A stretch of 64,000 nucleotides of DNA, taken from contig NZ_CP124543.1 of the NCBI RefSeq assembly GCF_029953635.1, positions 2,583,455 to 2,647,454 on the forward strand. Direction: 5' to 3'. The notes beneath the pieces are model-generated. The model had not been told where the DNA came from, searched no databases, and worked only from the letters and a program-made list of their open reading frames with translations. This document shows, piece by piece, positions 37,401-47,534 of the stretch. This DNA is from Halotia branconii CENA392. GTDB taxonomy: Bacteria > Cyanobacteriota > Cyanobacteriia > Cyanobacteriales > Nostocaceae. Both the position numbers and the translations under genes were made by a program. Positions within the stretch are counted from its first letter, which is position 1, and every line of letters begins with the position of its first letter.

Positions 37401-40400
37401 AGTAATCCTCAACTCGGTCGTAGTTCCTACCTATTCGATGTCCAAGCTCATGGTATTCAGAACGGCGTAGACCCCAATCAATTAAACGTCCTCAACGGTG
37501 ATTATGACCAAGGTGGTCAGCTGCTGCTAGCTACACCTGTGCCAAAAGTTGAGTTAGTAGGTTTCGCTGCTTTACCTGCGGATACTTTCAGTGAGGGGCC
37601 AGCTTCTGGTGAAGACATTTCCGCTAATGGTAGAACAGGGCCTTTCCCAGGACAGCCAGTTCAAGGCTTCAGCGGTGTACAATTTGCCAATAGTAACTCT
37701 GTTTACTTTCTGTCAGATAATGGCTACGGCAGCAAAGATAATAGTGCAGACTATTTACTGCGTATTTATCGCACAGACCCGAACTTCAAGGGAACAGAAA
37801 ATGGGGATGGTAGTGTTAAAGTTTTAGATTTCATTCAACTGTCTGATCCCAATAACAAAGTTCCTTTTTCAATTGTGAATGAGGGAACTAACGAAAGAGC
37901 GCTGACTGGTGCTGACTTTGATGTAGAGTCATTTGTTTTTGACAAGGACGGTAGTATTTGGGTCGGAGAAGAGTTTGGCCCTTACCTATTACATTTTGAT
38001 GCCACTGGTAAGTTATTGGAAGCTCCCATTGCCACACCTGACCAGTTTAAGACTTTAGATGGAGAAGCGCCGAAAGTCATCGGTCACAGAGGCGCTAGTG
38101 GCGATCGCCCAGAGCATACTTTAGAGTCATATAAGCTTGCAATCGAAAATGGTGCTGATTTTATTGAGCCTGACTTGGTAGTTACTAAAGACGGTGTGCT
38201 AATTGCTCGACATGAACCTGCACTGGCAATTTTGAACGCTGATGGTAGTGTTAATTTTACTAACACAACCACAGATGTTTATAATCATCCAGAGTTTAGC
38301 GATCGCAAAAAAACAGTCAGCTTAGATGGCAATGAAGTTACAGGTTGGTTTGCTGAAGACTTTACTTTAGAAGAAATCAAAACTTTAGGAGCAATCCAGC
38401 GTCTACCTTTCCGTGACCAATCTTACAACAGTCAATTTGAGATTCCTACCCTCAAAGAAATTATTGACTTAGTTAAGGATGTAGAAGCTGATACAGGTAA
38501 AAAGATTGGCATCTACCCAGAAACAAAGCATCCCACCTACTTTGCCGAAGAAGCTACTTATGTCGGTACTACAGACAAAATCAACAGAAATATCAGTGAA
38601 CTTTTAATCCAGACATTGAAGGATAATAACTTCACTGATCCCAGTCGGATTTTTATTCAATCTTTTGAGGTAAATAATCTCAAAGATCTCCACGATCGCA
38701 TCATGCCTAACGCTGGGGTGGATATTCCCCTTGTGCAACTTTTAGATGCAGCTGGCATTGAACTCGACGGTAAGCTGATAGAAAGTCAACCTTATGACTT
38801 AAAAATCAGTGGTGACTCACGCACCTATGGCGACTTGCGGACTCCCGAAGGCTTGGCTGATGTTGCTAAATATGCTGATGGTATTGGCCCTTGGAAACGG
38901 ATGATTGTGAGCGTCAAAGGTACTGACGCTGATGGTGATGGCAAAGCAGATGATGTCAATCAAGATGGAGCAGTCAACGACGCAGACATGTCGCTGTTAC
39001 CTCCTTCTACTTTGATTCAAGATGCTCACAAAGCAGGTTTGCAAATTCACCCCTACACCTTCCGTAACGAAGACAACTATCTAGCAGCCGATTATCAAGG
39101 TAAGCCAGAACTAGAGTTTCAACAGTTCTATCAATTAGGGGTAGATGCACTGTTTACTGACTTCCCCGGTACAGGAGATCAAGTCAGAGATTTTGTGAGT
39201 GATCCTCAGAATAACTTAGTGCGATCGCCACAAAATCCCGATGTACTGACGGGAGATGCCTTGGCTAACTTGGGCGGTTCTAAAGGTTTTGAAGGTGGAG
39301 CCATCAACGCCAGCAAAACCAAGCTTTATATGTTGCTAGAAGGTACAGTTCAAGGTGATCCGGCTGGGGCTTTGCGAATTAACGAATTTGACCTTGCTAG
39401 TCATAAATACAGCGATCAACTACGCTACTATAAACTGGATGATCCTTCTCATGCGATCGGTGATTTCACAGTCATTAACGATAATGAATATCTCGTGATT
39501 GAACGGGATGGTAGTCAGGGAGATTCTGCCCAATTCAAGAAAATCTTCAAGGTAGACCTGTCTAAAACAGATGCTAACGGCTATGTAGCCAAAGAAGAAG
39601 TTGTAGACTTGTTAAATATCAAAGACCCCAACGATATTAATGGGGATGGTAAAACTACCTTTGATTTCCCATTTGTCACTATTGAAGACGTAGTAGTTGT
39701 TGACAAAAATACCATTTTGGTAGCTAATGACAACAACTATCCCTTCTCTACAGGTCGTCCAGGAGATGATCCGCAGAATCCAGTCATAGATAACAACGAA
39801 ATAATTCTCCTGAAATTAGAGAAGCCTCTTGATGTTGCTCCTGGTGTAGGTCAGCCCCAAGCTGAAGAACCTAATTTTGGTTCTCCTACCAGCGATACTA
39901 TTACAGTTCAACCAAATCAAACCTTATTCACAGGTGACGGCGCAGATTTTGTCGAAGGTACCACAGGTAATACAATTCAGACTGGCAATGGTGAAGATAC
40001 GGTGCTGATTGGCAGTAAATCTTCAGTGTCCGCAGGCGATGGTGATGATAGTATCTTTGTCGGTCAAAACGGTGGTGCTAGCAACACAACCGCCGATGCT
40101 GGCAATGGTGATGACCGAATTACTGTAGTCGAAGCCAGTGGTAGCAATAACTTATTGGGAGGCGCTGGTGATGATACTCTGACAGTAGTTGAAGGTTCTG
40201 GTCAATCGTTATTCGGCGGCTCAGGCAACGATACCCTCCAGAGTAACGGCAGCAATAACCGTTTGTATGGTGGTTCTGGTGATGACAAACTCTTCGCCAA
40301 TGAAAATGACACTTTGGTTGGTGGCGATGGTGACGATGCACTATTTGCTGGTCAAAAAGGTGGCAACAGTCTCACTGGCGGTACTGGTGCTGATCAGTTC

Positions 40401-40625
40401 TGGATTGCTAATGCCAGTCTCCCAACTAGCAAGAATATTGTTACTGACTTTACAGCAAGCATTGATGTAATTGGTGTTGGCGGTATTGGAGTTACTCAGT
40501 TTAGTGACCTCACACTTCTGCAACAAGGTAGCGATACTTTGGTGAAAACAGGTAACACTGAGTTGGTTTCACTATTAGGAATTACCTCAAACAGCCTGAC
40601 TGTAAGTAACTTTGTATTCTCTTAG
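34461..40625 (+). CDS. giant secreted multi-domain phosphoesterase (PhoX x2, phytase-like, GDPD, RTX)
   Basis: A 2054-residue protein. Residues ~1-515 and ~520-1025 are two PhoX/DUF839-type copies ([15 protein letters not shown]...[23 protein letters not shown]). From ~1027 comes an esterase-like phytase domain ([34 protein letters not shown]) which is interrupted at ~1200-1580 by a glycerophosphodiester phosphodiesterase ([35 protein letters not shown]) and resumes with [10 protein letters not shown] and [10 protein letters not shown]. An EF-like [15 protein letters not shown] lies in the GDPD part. RTX repeats ([15 protein letters not shown]) occupy ~1815-1960; the end is VSNFVFS. No signal peptide, so type I secretion is likely. 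It would release phosphate from several external esters. Confidence 0.9.
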   Translation: MTIENGRTTAPAYVNQLTDAVKYDLLPLLTVGDEVPLLEGTFGSYTVNDEEKFAFAGIPDGLGVYETSDAYYVFVNHELRNEDGGTVDETDVSRTVPGQIKGARVSLFQFDKNWQIVGGKNLIDKIVDSQGNELSTITVTPDGVTQTGDFAFNRFCSAYLAESGFEGGPVFFAPEEGDGTTDINRGWAVTTDGTAQALDGLGRYRKENILAASQYRAENSDKTVLIASEDNGDGELYMFVGNQTDADPNGFKDGELYVLKVTDYDDESLPEGQQASATWTKVDRNVVYDTKGTEDRSDDTPLPDGLQLANWVNSSDRSTNFRRIEDIAEDPNHPGTFYFATTGTNDELADGTLENPYGKLYRFSLNSTDPTATVNNFELVLTGGPGNGVSFDNVTVDKNGHVLLMEDETAGGGDVMEAEDRNGRVWSYDIAKDQVKPLFEINQQVAGEAFDNGTGGWESSGIIELPNEDLPSDSAYLFNVQAHGIKNGVDPSQPNILNGNYVEGGQLVAALPQIPLKPVQNGRTTDPTYVKALDGSDYRLNPLLTVGDEVPLLVGEFGAYAASGSEKYAFNGIPDGLGIYETDDFYYVFVNHELGNTAETDISSTIPGQITGARVSLFQFDKNWQVVGGKNLIEKVVDSQGNELSTITVTPDGVTQTGDFAFNRFCSAYLADKGFVGGPIFFVPEEGGADSRGWAINTDGTAQALDGLGRYSKENVFSASQYRADNSDQTVLISTEDNGDGELYMFVGNQTETDPNGLQDGELYVLKVTNYSNESLPQNQQFAAKWTKVDRNVVYDTKGTEDSSDDVALDSGDALSDWVNADNRSTNFRRIEDIAEDPHNPGTFYFVTTGTEDNKAGDGEAATPAEAENPYGKLYRFSLNPNDPTATITNFELLVSGGPETGVSFDNVTVDSNGHVLLQEDETAFGGDVMDAEGRNGRVWSYDIASGEVTPLFEIDQQAAGEKFDNGTGGWESSGIVEADSNPQLGRSSYLFDVQAHGIQNGVDPNQLNVLNGDYDQGGQLLLATPVPKVELVGFAALPADTFSEGPASGEDISANGRTGPFPGQPVQGFSGVQFANSNSVYFLSDNGYGSKDNSADYLLRIYRTDPNFKGTENGDGSVKVLDFIQLSDPNNKVPFSIVNEGTNERALTGADFDVESFVFDKDGSIWVGEEFGPYLLHFDATGKLLEAPIATPDQFKTLDGEAPKVIGHRGASGDRPEHTLESYKLAIENGADFIEPDLVVTKDGVLIARHEPALAILNADGSVNFTNTTTDVYNHPEFSDRKKTVSLDGNEVTGWFAEDFTLEEIKTLGAIQRLPFRDQSYNSQFEIPTLKEIIDLVKDVEADTGKKIGIYPETKHPTYFAEEATYVGTTDKINRNISELLIQTLKDNNFTDPSRIFIQSFEVNNLKDLHDRIMPNAGVDIPLVQLLDAAGIELDGKLIESQPYDLKISGDSRTYGDLRTPEGLADVAKYADGIGPWKRMIVSVKGTDADGDGKADDVNQDGAVNDADMSLLPPSTLIQDAHKAGLQIHPYTFRNEDNYLAADYQGKPELEFQQFYQLGVDALFTDFPGTGDQVRDFVSDPQNNLVRSPQNPDVLTGDALANLGGSKGFEGGAINASKTKLYMLLEGTVQGDPAGALRINEFDLASHKYSDQLRYYKLDDPSHAIGDFTVINDNEYLVIERDGSQGDSAQFKKIFKVDLSKTDANGYVAKEEVVDLLNIKDPNDINGDGKTTFDFPFVTIEDVVVVDKNTILVANDNNYPFSTGRPGDDPQNPVIDNNEIILLKLEKPLDVAPGVGQPQAEEPNFGSPTSDTITVQPNQTLFTGDGADFVEGTTGNTIQTGNGEDTVLIGSKSSVSAGDGDDSIFVGQNGGASNTTADAGNGDDRITVVEASGSNNLLGGAGDDTLTVVEGSGQSLFGGSGNDTLQSNGSNNRLYGGSGDDKLFANENDTLVGGDGDDALFAGQKGGNSLTGGTGADQFWIANASLPTSKNIVTDFTASIDVIGVGGIGVTQFSDLTLLQQGSDTLVKTGNTELVSLLGITSNSLTVSNFVFS

Positions 40626-40677
40626 TACAGTGAGTCAACTTGTTTACAGTTAGTTAAGCTAAGTTTATTTTCTAAAT

Positions 40678-40708
40678 GCGGGGAAGTGTTATTTCCCCGC
40701 TTTTGTTT
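40678..40708 (+). terminator. Rho-independent terminator after the phosphoesterase gene
   Basis: GCGGGGAA, loop GTGTTAT, TTCCCCGC, then TTTTGTTT. An 8-bp GC-rich stem about 50 bases after the stop codon. Confidence 0.9.
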
Positions 40709-40846
40709 GCATAGCTAATAATTTGTAGTAAAGACTTTAGTCCTAAGAAAAGGGCCAAATAGTAAAAAATGGATAAATATTTATACTTTGATACATACTA
40801 GTTTCCATGTCAAAATTTAAATTAATCAAATATACTGATTAATCTA

Positions 40847-42241
40847 ATGATAGGTAAAATTCTGGATGGGCGCTACGAAATTATCAGCAAACTGGGAGAA
40901 GGTGCTTTTGGTACTACTTACCTAGCCATTGATAGGAAGTTGCCTGATCAAGCTCAGTGTGTTGTCAAGCACTTCTCACCTAAATCAACAGACCCCAATA
41001 CTTTATCTCATGCACGACGGCTATTTGAGAATGAAGCTAAAGTTCTTAACCGCTTAGGTAGTCATGACCAGATTCCGCGCTTGTTGGCACATTTTGAAGA
41101 AGACCAAAAATTTTATTTAGTTCAAGAGTTGATTGTAGGACATGACTTAAGTTGCGAAATCAATCAAAATAATCGGTGGAGTCAAGAAAAGGTAATTGCT
41201 TTATTGCAAAATATCTTAGAAGGTTTAGAGTTTGTCCATCAGCATCATGTGATTCACCGAGATATTAAGCCCTCGAATTTAATGCGCCGTCAACAAGATG
41301 GCAAGATAGTACTAATTGATTTTGGCGCAGTCAAACAAATAAGTTCTCATGCAGTCAACGGACTGGGACAAATGGTAACGACAGTTTTAATTGGCACACC
41401 TGGCTATATGCCCAGCGAACAGGGTCAGGGTCAGCCGAGATTATGTAGTGATGTTTATGCAGTCGGAATTATTTGTATTGAAGCTATTACTGGTATAAAG
41501 GTTAACCAATTACCCAAAGATCATCTTACAGGCGAGATTGTCTGGCGTAACCACGCACAAGTTAGCCCACAGTTTGCAGACATTTTAGACAAAATGATCA
41601 AGTATGACTTTCGCCAAAGATATCAGTCGGCGACAGAAGTTTTACAAGCCTTACAAAGTTTAAAATCAACTAATTCCCCTACAAAATCGCTTTTATGGAA
41701 AGTAATTATTGGTGTTGGAATAGCTAGTGCAGTAACTATTACTGCTTTTATCTTCATCTTAAAAACAGATATTCGTAATTTGGAAATTTATAATAATACA
41801 GTCTATGGCATTCAGATTAAATATCTTCCACAATGGCAAAAAACTGTAACTCCTGATCGGATAACTGGTAACTTAGTTAAATTTGTTTCACCAAAACAAG
41901 GTGACTCAGATCCTTATCAAGAAAACGTTAATTTAATTGTTCAAGATTTACCAGAAAATAATCAAGATTTAGAGCAATTTACTAAGTTTTTTCTTGATGG
42001 GATTAAGTTGTCTAATGCAAATACAAAAATTATCGAAGAAGGTAAAACTCAAATAGCCAACAGACCAGCTTATCGAATTGTTTACACTCTTGAAGAAGAA
42101 GGAATTAATATTAAACGCCTTCAAGTTTGGATGGTCAAAAATAATAAAGCATATATTATTACTTATACAGCAGATGTCAGGAAATATTCAGAATATTTGT
42201 CAATTGCTCAAACAATGATTAAGTCATTTGAGGTGAAGTAA
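40847..42241 (+). CDS. Ser/Thr protein kinase with PsbP-like C-terminal domain
   Basis: A 464-residue protein. Kinase domain 1-275: GEGAFGTTY loop, VVKHFS lysine, H137RD139IKPSN, LIDFGAVK, and GTPGYMPSEQ with activation-segment features. Then one membrane helix (about 283-306, VIIGVGIASAVTITAFIFIL). The outer C-terminal part (NTVYGIQIKYLPQWQKT ... TYTADVRKYSEYLSIAQTMIKSFEV) resembles PsbP-like/DcrB-type domains that sense or carry ligands. This Hanks-type kinase probably couples an external cue to phosphorylation. A COP23 gene and a protease-TPR gene follow on the same strand after a 460-bp gap. Confidence 0.9.
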   Translation: MIGKILDGRYEIISKLGEGAFGTTYLAIDRKLPDQAQCVVKHFSPKSTDPNTLSHARRLFENEAKVLNRLGSHDQIPRLLAHFEEDQKFYLVQELIVGHDLSCEINQNNRWSQEKVIALLQNILEGLEFVHQHHVIHRDIKPSNLMRRQQDGKIVLIDFGAVKQISSHAVNGLGQMVTTVLIGTPGYMPSEQGQGQPRLCSDVYAVGIICIEAITGIKVNQLPKDHLTGEIVWRNHAQVSPQFADILDKMIKYDFRQRYQSATEVLQALQSLKSTNSPTKSLLWKVIIGVGIASAVTITAFIFILKTDIRNLEIYNNTVYGIQIKYLPQWQKTVTPDRITGNLVKFVSPKQGDSDPYQENVNLIVQDLPENNQDLEQFTKFFLDGIKLSNANTKIIEEGKTQIANRPAYRIVYTLEEEGINIKRLQVWMVKNNKAYIITYTADVRKYSEYLSIAQTMIKSFEVK

Positions 42242-42286
42242 TAAATCAACCGCTTTGCAGAAGTCAAAAGTCAAGACTTTGGCTTC

Positions 42287-42390
42287 GTAGCAGTTGAGCG
42301 CACTTGTACTGAGCGAAGTCGAAGTAGTCGAAAATTAGCCTTGATCCTGAACATATCGGCTACGCTCGATTGAGTCACAGTCGAAGAATC
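42287..42390. repeat. dispersed repeat cluster (AGTCGAAGTAGTCGAA type)
   Basis: CTGAGCGAAGTCGAAGTAGT and CGGCTACGCTCGATTGAG units after the kinase gene. The rest of 42391-42702 is AT-rich, with no gene seen; it presumably carries the promoter of the COP23 gene. Confidence 0.5.
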
Positions 42391-42702
42391 AACGAACGAT
42401 ATTCTCAATAGATAAAAAGTATGGAGTTTATGAGGTTTATTTCAATAGCTATGGTAAAGGTAAGAAACAGAGTACAGAAAAAATAATAATTTCCTGAGTG
42501 AGTTTTTTCAAAAATCAAATATGAATCCTATCTTTAAATCATTTGCAGTAACAGAGTCTACTTCCGAAAAATTATTTATTTTTTGCCTTTAAATAAATAT
42601 TTACATTATTTAAATAATGTGATTCTTGTTTAATGGTAAATACATAGTATCTATCTATATTTTCATGATATTCTCAGTAAAACTACCGGAAACTACCAAA
42701 TT

Positions 42703-43218
42703 ATGAAACCTCAGTTATTTTTGCAGGTGCTAACAGCTGGTGTAATTGCTGTAGGTAGTGTCGCTACCATAATTGCACCCAGTAAAGCTGAAGCTAAAAC
42801 TTACTTTTGTGAAAGCGATAACGGTATATGGACTACATTTGCCAAAAACTATAATAATCAAAAGATTCCTGTGATTCGCTGGGTGAAGAATTTAGGCAAT
42901 TATACTCCACAAAAACGGTGTCAAGCAGTATCTACCAGATTTCAGAGTGCTTATGAACAAGGCATCTTAAATTACCTCACAACAGGAATTTCTGGGAGAC
43001 AAGCAGTTATATGTGCTGCTAGTCAATACGGTGGCCCTTGTAGTCAATTATTATTCACACTCAAGTCGCATCACGACGCAAGTTCAGTACTTCAAAACCT
43101 TGTCGAAATTGGTTATAAAGCTCGTGGGCCAATTCTGCAATCTGAAGATGCTTCTTCTCAGATATACATCGACATGAATGCCTTACTGAACAAGAAAGAA
43201 CTACAGGGTAACAATTAG
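42703..43218 (+). CDS. COP23-domain exported protein
   Basis: A 171-residue protein with a signal peptide (about residues 1-31, ending SKAEA) and a COP23 core: TYFCESDNGIWTTFA, VIRWVKNLGNYTPQKRCQAVSTRFQ, and QAVICAASQYGGPCSQLLFTL. Four cysteines could form two disulfides. COP23 was described as a circadian oscillating membrane-associated protein in a cyanobacterium; its molecular job is unknown. In many Nostocales it stands next to trypsin-TPR protein genes, as here, 60 bases before one. Confidence 0.85.
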   Translation: MKPQLFLQVLTAGVIAVGSVATIIAPSKAEAKTYFCESDNGIWTTFAKNYNNQKIPVIRWVKNLGNYTPQKRCQAVSTRFQSAYEQGILNYLTTGISGRQAVICAASQYGGPCSQLLFTLKSHHDASSVLQNLVEIGYKARGPILQSEDASSQIYIDMNALLNKKELQGNN

Positions 43219-43277
43219 CTAAGTGCAGGGTCAATAGAAACAGTTGTATATATATTTACAATGCAATATTAAGCAAC

Positions 43278-45980
43278 ATGAGACAAAAATTAATGTATAA
43301 ACGCTCATTGGCTCTAATTGCCTGGATGGGTACATTGTTGATGTTGCCTATACAAGTTGTTAATTTGAGCATGTTATCCCCCAAAGTTTCTGCTCAACAA
43401 CCAACCTCTCAGCTATCTGAAGAACAACTTAAACGTCTGGCTCAATCAATAACCGTCAAGATTTTATCTGGAGAAAATAGTGGCTCCGGAATTGTACTTA
43501 AAAAGAATAACCAAGTTTATACGGTTATTACTAATCAGCATATTTTGGAATCTGGAACTACTGCTAAAATCCAGACAGAAGACGGAAAAATATACGCAGC
43601 TAGCTTAGTTAAGGGTGTCAACTTTCAAGGCAAAGATTTAGCTTTGTTGCAGTTCCGGGCTAGCGCTAACTATACTGTAGCTCCTCTAGGAAACTTAGCA
43701 ACGGTAGCAGTTAATGAACCAATATATGCAGCCGGATTTCCGTCTCAGGGGTTTATTTTCAAAACAGGACGAGTGTTATTAATACCAAAGCAAGCTTTCA
43801 AGGAAGGATACCAAATAGGATATAGCAACGAAATCGAAAAGGGGATGAGTGGAGGCCCGATACTGAATCGGCGGGGGCAAATAATTGGTATTAATGGTAT
43901 CCATGCCTATCCTCTTTGGGGTAATCCTTATGTATATGAAGATGGTTCTCGACCGACTGAAGCTCTGCAAGATTTAATGAGCCGTTATAGTTGGGGGATT
44001 CCTATTCAAACATTGGCTCGCTTGGCTCCTCAGTACACTTCTAAAGCATCTTTGCCGGCAGCAAACATACCCTCCACTTCAAATCTGCCCCCGATCGCCA
44101 ACGAAGTCAACAACATTGCCCAAGAAATTACGGTGCGAATAGATGTACCAACTTTACGGGAGTGCAGCGGGTCGGGAGTAATTGTTAGCAAACAGGGAAA
44201 CACTTACAGTGTGCTGACTGCGGAACACGTAGTTAGAGGATCACAAAAATGCGATCGCACTGTTTTAGAAGTAATAACCCCCGATGGCAAGCAATATCAA
44301 ATCAAGGTAAATAATAGCAACCTCAAAACCTTGCCAGAGACGGACTTAGCACTCATACAGTTTACTAGCGACCAAAATTACCGGGTTGCTACCTTAGCAA
44401 ACTACGACATAGTTAAAGATGATGGGTTTATTTTTGTTTCTGGGTGGACAGGTTTAAAATCCGGAAACGGAGATACACAGCGGCAGTTTACATCGGGGAA
44501 TGTTGCATCAAAACAAATTGGGTCTTTTGTAGCGAAAAACTCTTTATCTTTGAGTTACGGATATGGACTAACATATACCAATTTTACAGAGCAAGGAATG
44601 AGTGGTGGCCCTGTGTTAGATATCCGTGGGCGCGTCATTGGTATTCATGGAAAATCAGAACTCGAAGAAATTACAGATCAAGCTGGGCAAAGACGCTTGA
44701 TAACATTGGGTTTAAGTTTGGGAGTACCCATCAGTAGCTTTGTTCGCTGGTCGCAGTCAGTTGGCATGGCTCCTATATTGAGAGTGGAGAATACTGCACC
44801 ACCGCCACTAACTACCGAAGAAACAAAATCAATTCTGGAAGCTTTATTTAAAATAAAAAAACCTAGAGATAATGCAGATGCCATTGATTGGCTCAATTAC
44901 GGCTGGCAAGTGGCGCTCAATTCTCAAGGTGAGTCATTCGGAAAAAAAGAACGAGAGGAAGCAATAAAAGCTATTGACCGAGCAATTCAACTTCGACCTA
45001 ACTTTTACCAAGCTTGGTATTTACGTGGTTTCACGCAAATAGCTAATGAAGAATATCAACAAGCCTTGAACTCCTTTAATAAAGCCACACAAATTGAGCC
45101 AAAATTCTCTCCTGCTTGGCGCTTGCGTGGACTGATGCTTGCAAATTTAGAACGATATTCAGATGCGTTGGAATCCTTTAACCAAGCGGCAAAATTAGAC
45201 CCTGATGATAGTGGCATTCAGATCTTCCGTAGTATAATGCTAGCCACAGCGCGGCGTTTCCCAGAAGCATTAGAAATAGCAAACCGACTTGTACAAAAGA
45301 ATCCTGGTTCTTGGGCATACTTTGCCAGAGGTACAGCACGTATTGGCACAGGAGACTTACAAGGAGCGATGGCTGATTTAAACGAAGCAATTCGTTTGAA
45401 TCCAGAATACATTGAAGACACAGCCTACTCACTTCGAGGAACACTCCGTGCTAAACAAGGAGACTTAAAAGGAGCGCTAGCCGATTTCAACGAAGCTGTG
45501 CGTTTTGACCCTGAAGATGCTAGTAATTTTAAGAACCGTGGGGAAATTCGTTTTCAACAGAAAGACTATAAAGGAGCAATAGCCGATTTCAACGAAGCTA
45601 TTCGTATCAAGCCTGAAGATATTGAGGCTATCAAAGCTCGTGGAGCAGTCCGCTTTCTACAAAAAGACTACAAAGCAGCAATAGCCGATTTGAGTGAAGC
45701 TATTCGTCTCAAGCCTGAAGATAGTGAGGCGATCAAACTTCGTGGGTCAATCCGCTTTCTACAGCAAGACTACAAAGGAGCAATAGCCGATTTCAACCAA
45801 GCTATTCGACTTAAGCCTGAAGATGCCGATATTTTCTATTATCGAGGTCTTACCCAGGTTCAAGCAAAAGACAATCAAGCAGCGCGTCAAGATTTTCAAA
45901 AAGCTGCCGACCTTTATAAGCAACAAGGAAAGGCGAATGATTATCAAAAAGTATTGGCAAAAATGAAAGAGATTCAGTAA
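43278..45980 (+). CDS. double trypsin-like protease with TPR repeats
   Basis: A 900-residue exported protein with signal peptide (about 1-40). Two S1-type protease domains follow: H88 (TNQHIL), D120 (GKDLALLQ), S191 (GMSGGPIL); and H317 (TAEHVV), D356 (ETDLALIQ), S442 (GMSGGPVL). Both catalytic triads look intact. From about 570 to 890 are eight or more TPR units (AIADFNEAIRLKPED type), usually a protein-binding scaffold. It probably acts in the periplasm or at the membrane. Its placement after COP23 and the kinase suggests a shared envelope response, which is inference. Confidence 0.9.
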   Translation: MRQKLMYKRSLALIAWMGTLLMLPIQVVNLSMLSPKVSAQQPTSQLSEEQLKRLAQSITVKILSGENSGSGIVLKKNNQVYTVITNQHILESGTTAKIQTEDGKIYAASLVKGVNFQGKDLALLQFRASANYTVAPLGNLATVAVNEPIYAAGFPSQGFIFKTGRVLLIPKQAFKEGYQIGYSNEIEKGMSGGPILNRRGQIIGINGIHAYPLWGNPYVYEDGSRPTEALQDLMSRYSWGIPIQTLARLAPQYTSKASLPAANIPSTSNLPPIANEVNNIAQEITVRIDVPTLRECSGSGVIVSKQGNTYSVLTAEHVVRGSQKCDRTVLEVITPDGKQYQIKVNNSNLKTLPETDLALIQFTSDQNYRVATLANYDIVKDDGFIFVSGWTGLKSGNGDTQRQFTSGNVASKQIGSFVAKNSLSLSYGYGLTYTNFTEQGMSGGPVLDIRGRVIGIHGKSELEEITDQAGQRRLITLGLSLGVPISSFVRWSQSVGMAPILRVENTAPPPLTTEETKSILEALFKIKKPRDNADAIDWLNYGWQVALNSQGESFGKKEREEAIKAIDRAIQLRPNFYQAWYLRGFTQIANEEYQQALNSFNKATQIEPKFSPAWRLRGLMLANLERYSDALESFNQAAKLDPDDSGIQIFRSIMLATARRFPEALEIANRLVQKNPGSWAYFARGTARIGTGDLQGAMADLNEAIRLNPEYIEDTAYSLRGTLRAKQGDLKGALADFNEAVRFDPEDASNFKNRGEIRFQQKDYKGAIADFNEAIRIKPEDIEAIKARGAVRFLQKDYKAAIADLSEAIRLKPEDSEAIKLRGSIRFLQQDYKGAIADFNQAIRLKPEDADIFYYRGLTQVQAKDNQAARQDFQKAADLYKQQGKANDYQKVLAKMKEIQ

Positions 45981-46143
45981 GGTATTGCACTTAAATATCT
46001 ATAAATTCAGAGGATAACAAAAACCAGAGTAGGTAGTAAAAGCTGATTTAAAGGTAGACTTTGGAGATGAGCGATCGCTTGCAAAAACTCTAAGTTCCTC
46101 AACAGTATTTATTTTGGTAGGAGTTTAATTCAAGTATATTTAT

Positions 46144-47007
46144 ATGAAAGCTGCCCAATTTGCAATTAAACCACTAAAAAATACCCAGTTCTGGCTACTA
46201 GGAATAGGAGGAGGCTTAATTGCAATTCTCCTGACCATCACATGGAGATCTGGAGATCCTTCTCATCTAGGCATGAGTGTTCTGTTTTTATTAGCTGTAG
46301 CCTCTATGGTTAATGACAAACACAAAAGCTTAACCTTAGAAAGTGATATTTTTTCTAGCTTTTTAGGTGGATTAATTATTGCTTTTGTGTTATGGCAAAG
46401 TGCCACTTTAACTAATGGTAAGTTACTGGGAATATTCACTCACATATCACCCTTTATCTCTGCATTAGGTCTTGCTTTACTCGCTTCTAGTTTCAAGAAA
46501 TTAAAACAGTTTTGGCAAGAACTCACAATCATGTTTTTTCTTGGTATACCAAAATTATTACTATCTTATCCGATAGATATCTCCCCATTAACTGCCAAAT
46601 TTTCGGCTTTATTACTTTGGTATTCAGGTTTTGAAGTATCTCTTAAAGGAATTTATATAAACTTGCCAACAGGAAGTATCAAGGTTTATAGTGGCTGCTC
46701 TGGTGCAGAATTAATTAGTCATTTATTAGGAATCGCCGTCATTTGTTTGCTAATGTTTCCCTTAGAACGTAAAAAATTAATTATCGTACCAATTGTGGCT
46801 GTTATCTCAGCATTTATTATCAATGGGGTAAGAGTAGCCGTCTTAGCAATAGTCATTGCTCAACAAAATACCCAGGCATTTGATTATTGGCATGAAGGGG
46901 ATGGCTCTCGACTATTTGGGATATTTGGGGTACTGATGTTTGGTTTATTTTACCTTTTCATGCTTCGGCAGCAGGAAGCAAAAAACCAAGATATTGCGGA
47001 GTCTTAA
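46144..47007 (+). CDS. crtA: cyanoexosortase A
   Basis: A 287-residue membrane protein with about eight helices and the exosortase catalytic set: C185 in YSGCSGAE, R230 in NGVRVAVLA, and H250 in FDYWHEGDGS. Exosortases are transpeptidase-like membrane proteases that process proteins carrying the PEP-CTERM signal for surface display. The following two genes match the cyanoexosortase A-associated protein (truncated) and the HpsJ-like associated protein, supporting the A subtype. A PEP-CTERM substrate candidate is at 31779. The symbol follows the naming for cyanoexosortase A; note that crtA is also used for carotenoid genes. Confidence 0.9.
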   Translation: MKAAQFAIKPLKNTQFWLLGIGGGLIAILLTITWRSGDPSHLGMSVLFLLAVASMVNDKHKSLTLESDIFSSFLGGLIIAFVLWQSATLTNGKLLGIFTHISPFISALGLALLASSFKKLKQFWQELTIMFFLGIPKLLLSYPIDISPLTAKFSALLLWYSGFEVSLKGIYINLPTGSIKVYSGCSGAELISHLLGIAVICLLMFPLERKKLIIVPIVAVISAFIINGVRVAVLAIVIAQQNTQAFDYWHEGDGSRLFGIFGVLMFGLFYLFMLRQQEAKNQDIAES

Positions 47008-47012
47008 AGGCT

Positions 47013-47198
47013 ATGTATTTATGGCAAAAACTGCGAATTATATTTTTAGCTATAACCTTAGGCAGTATTGTATTAGTATTTATTAGGATTTTACAAACTC
47101 AGCCTATAAAAAAGCCAAAATCAGAAGAAGCGAGACGCTCCCAAAATATTATTTGCATAGTTTCCCCTAAAGTGAGAAACTATGATGTTGTTTCTTAA
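47013..47198 (+). pseudogene. truncated cyanoexosortase A system-associated protein
   Basis: ATG five bases after the exosortase stop. The first ~33 residues (MYLWQKLRIIFLAITLGSIV, then LVFIRILQTQP) form the single anchor helix typical of the exosortase-associated protein, which normally continues for about 200 residues. Here the frame ends after 61 residues in unrelated sequence (RSQNIICIVSP) and a dispersed repeat follows. Most of the gene is missing, so the product is probably non-functional. The family call rests on the helix, position and operon order. Confidence 0.6.
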
Positions 47199-47221
47199 TA
47201 TCAAAATAATTGAAAAAAAGT

Positions 47222-47404
47222 AAAGACCAGAACTTACGCAAAGTATCTCTTAAACTCTTATTCCTCAGCGTACTCCGCGCGGCAGTCGCTCATGGAGGAA
47301 ACCACGGCAGTTCCTACAAGTCGGGGAACCCGCCCAACGGACTGCCTCCCCATGACCGCGCTGCCTTGCCTCTGCGGTTTTATTCTTCCATAACTTGTGT
47401 GTAA
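47222..47404. repeat. dispersed repeat inserted in the exosortase locus
   Basis: Begins AGAACTTACGCAAAG and ends with complementary ACTTGTGTGTAAGTCC, with CGCGGCAGTCGCTCATGG and CCTCTGCGGTTTTATTC inside. Same family as at 16786, 20344 and 52921. It lies where the missing part of the associated-protein gene would be. The remaining bases to 47534 are AT-rich leader of the HpsJ-like gene. Confidence 0.65.
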
Positions 47405-47534
47405 GTCCCAAAGACTATACAGAGTTTGTATATATAAACTCATTTTTTCTATATCTTTCAATCTTCATAACTGTCTAGTGTTTTGTCCAATTTTTAATAT
47501 CAATCAATCCCCTTTTTTATATTTTTCTAGGAAC

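Noticed and set aside
47210..47404. 64-codon plus-strand frame (and one on minus) in the exosortase locus
   Set aside because: Coincides with a dispersed repeat with inverted ends; no protein family features.
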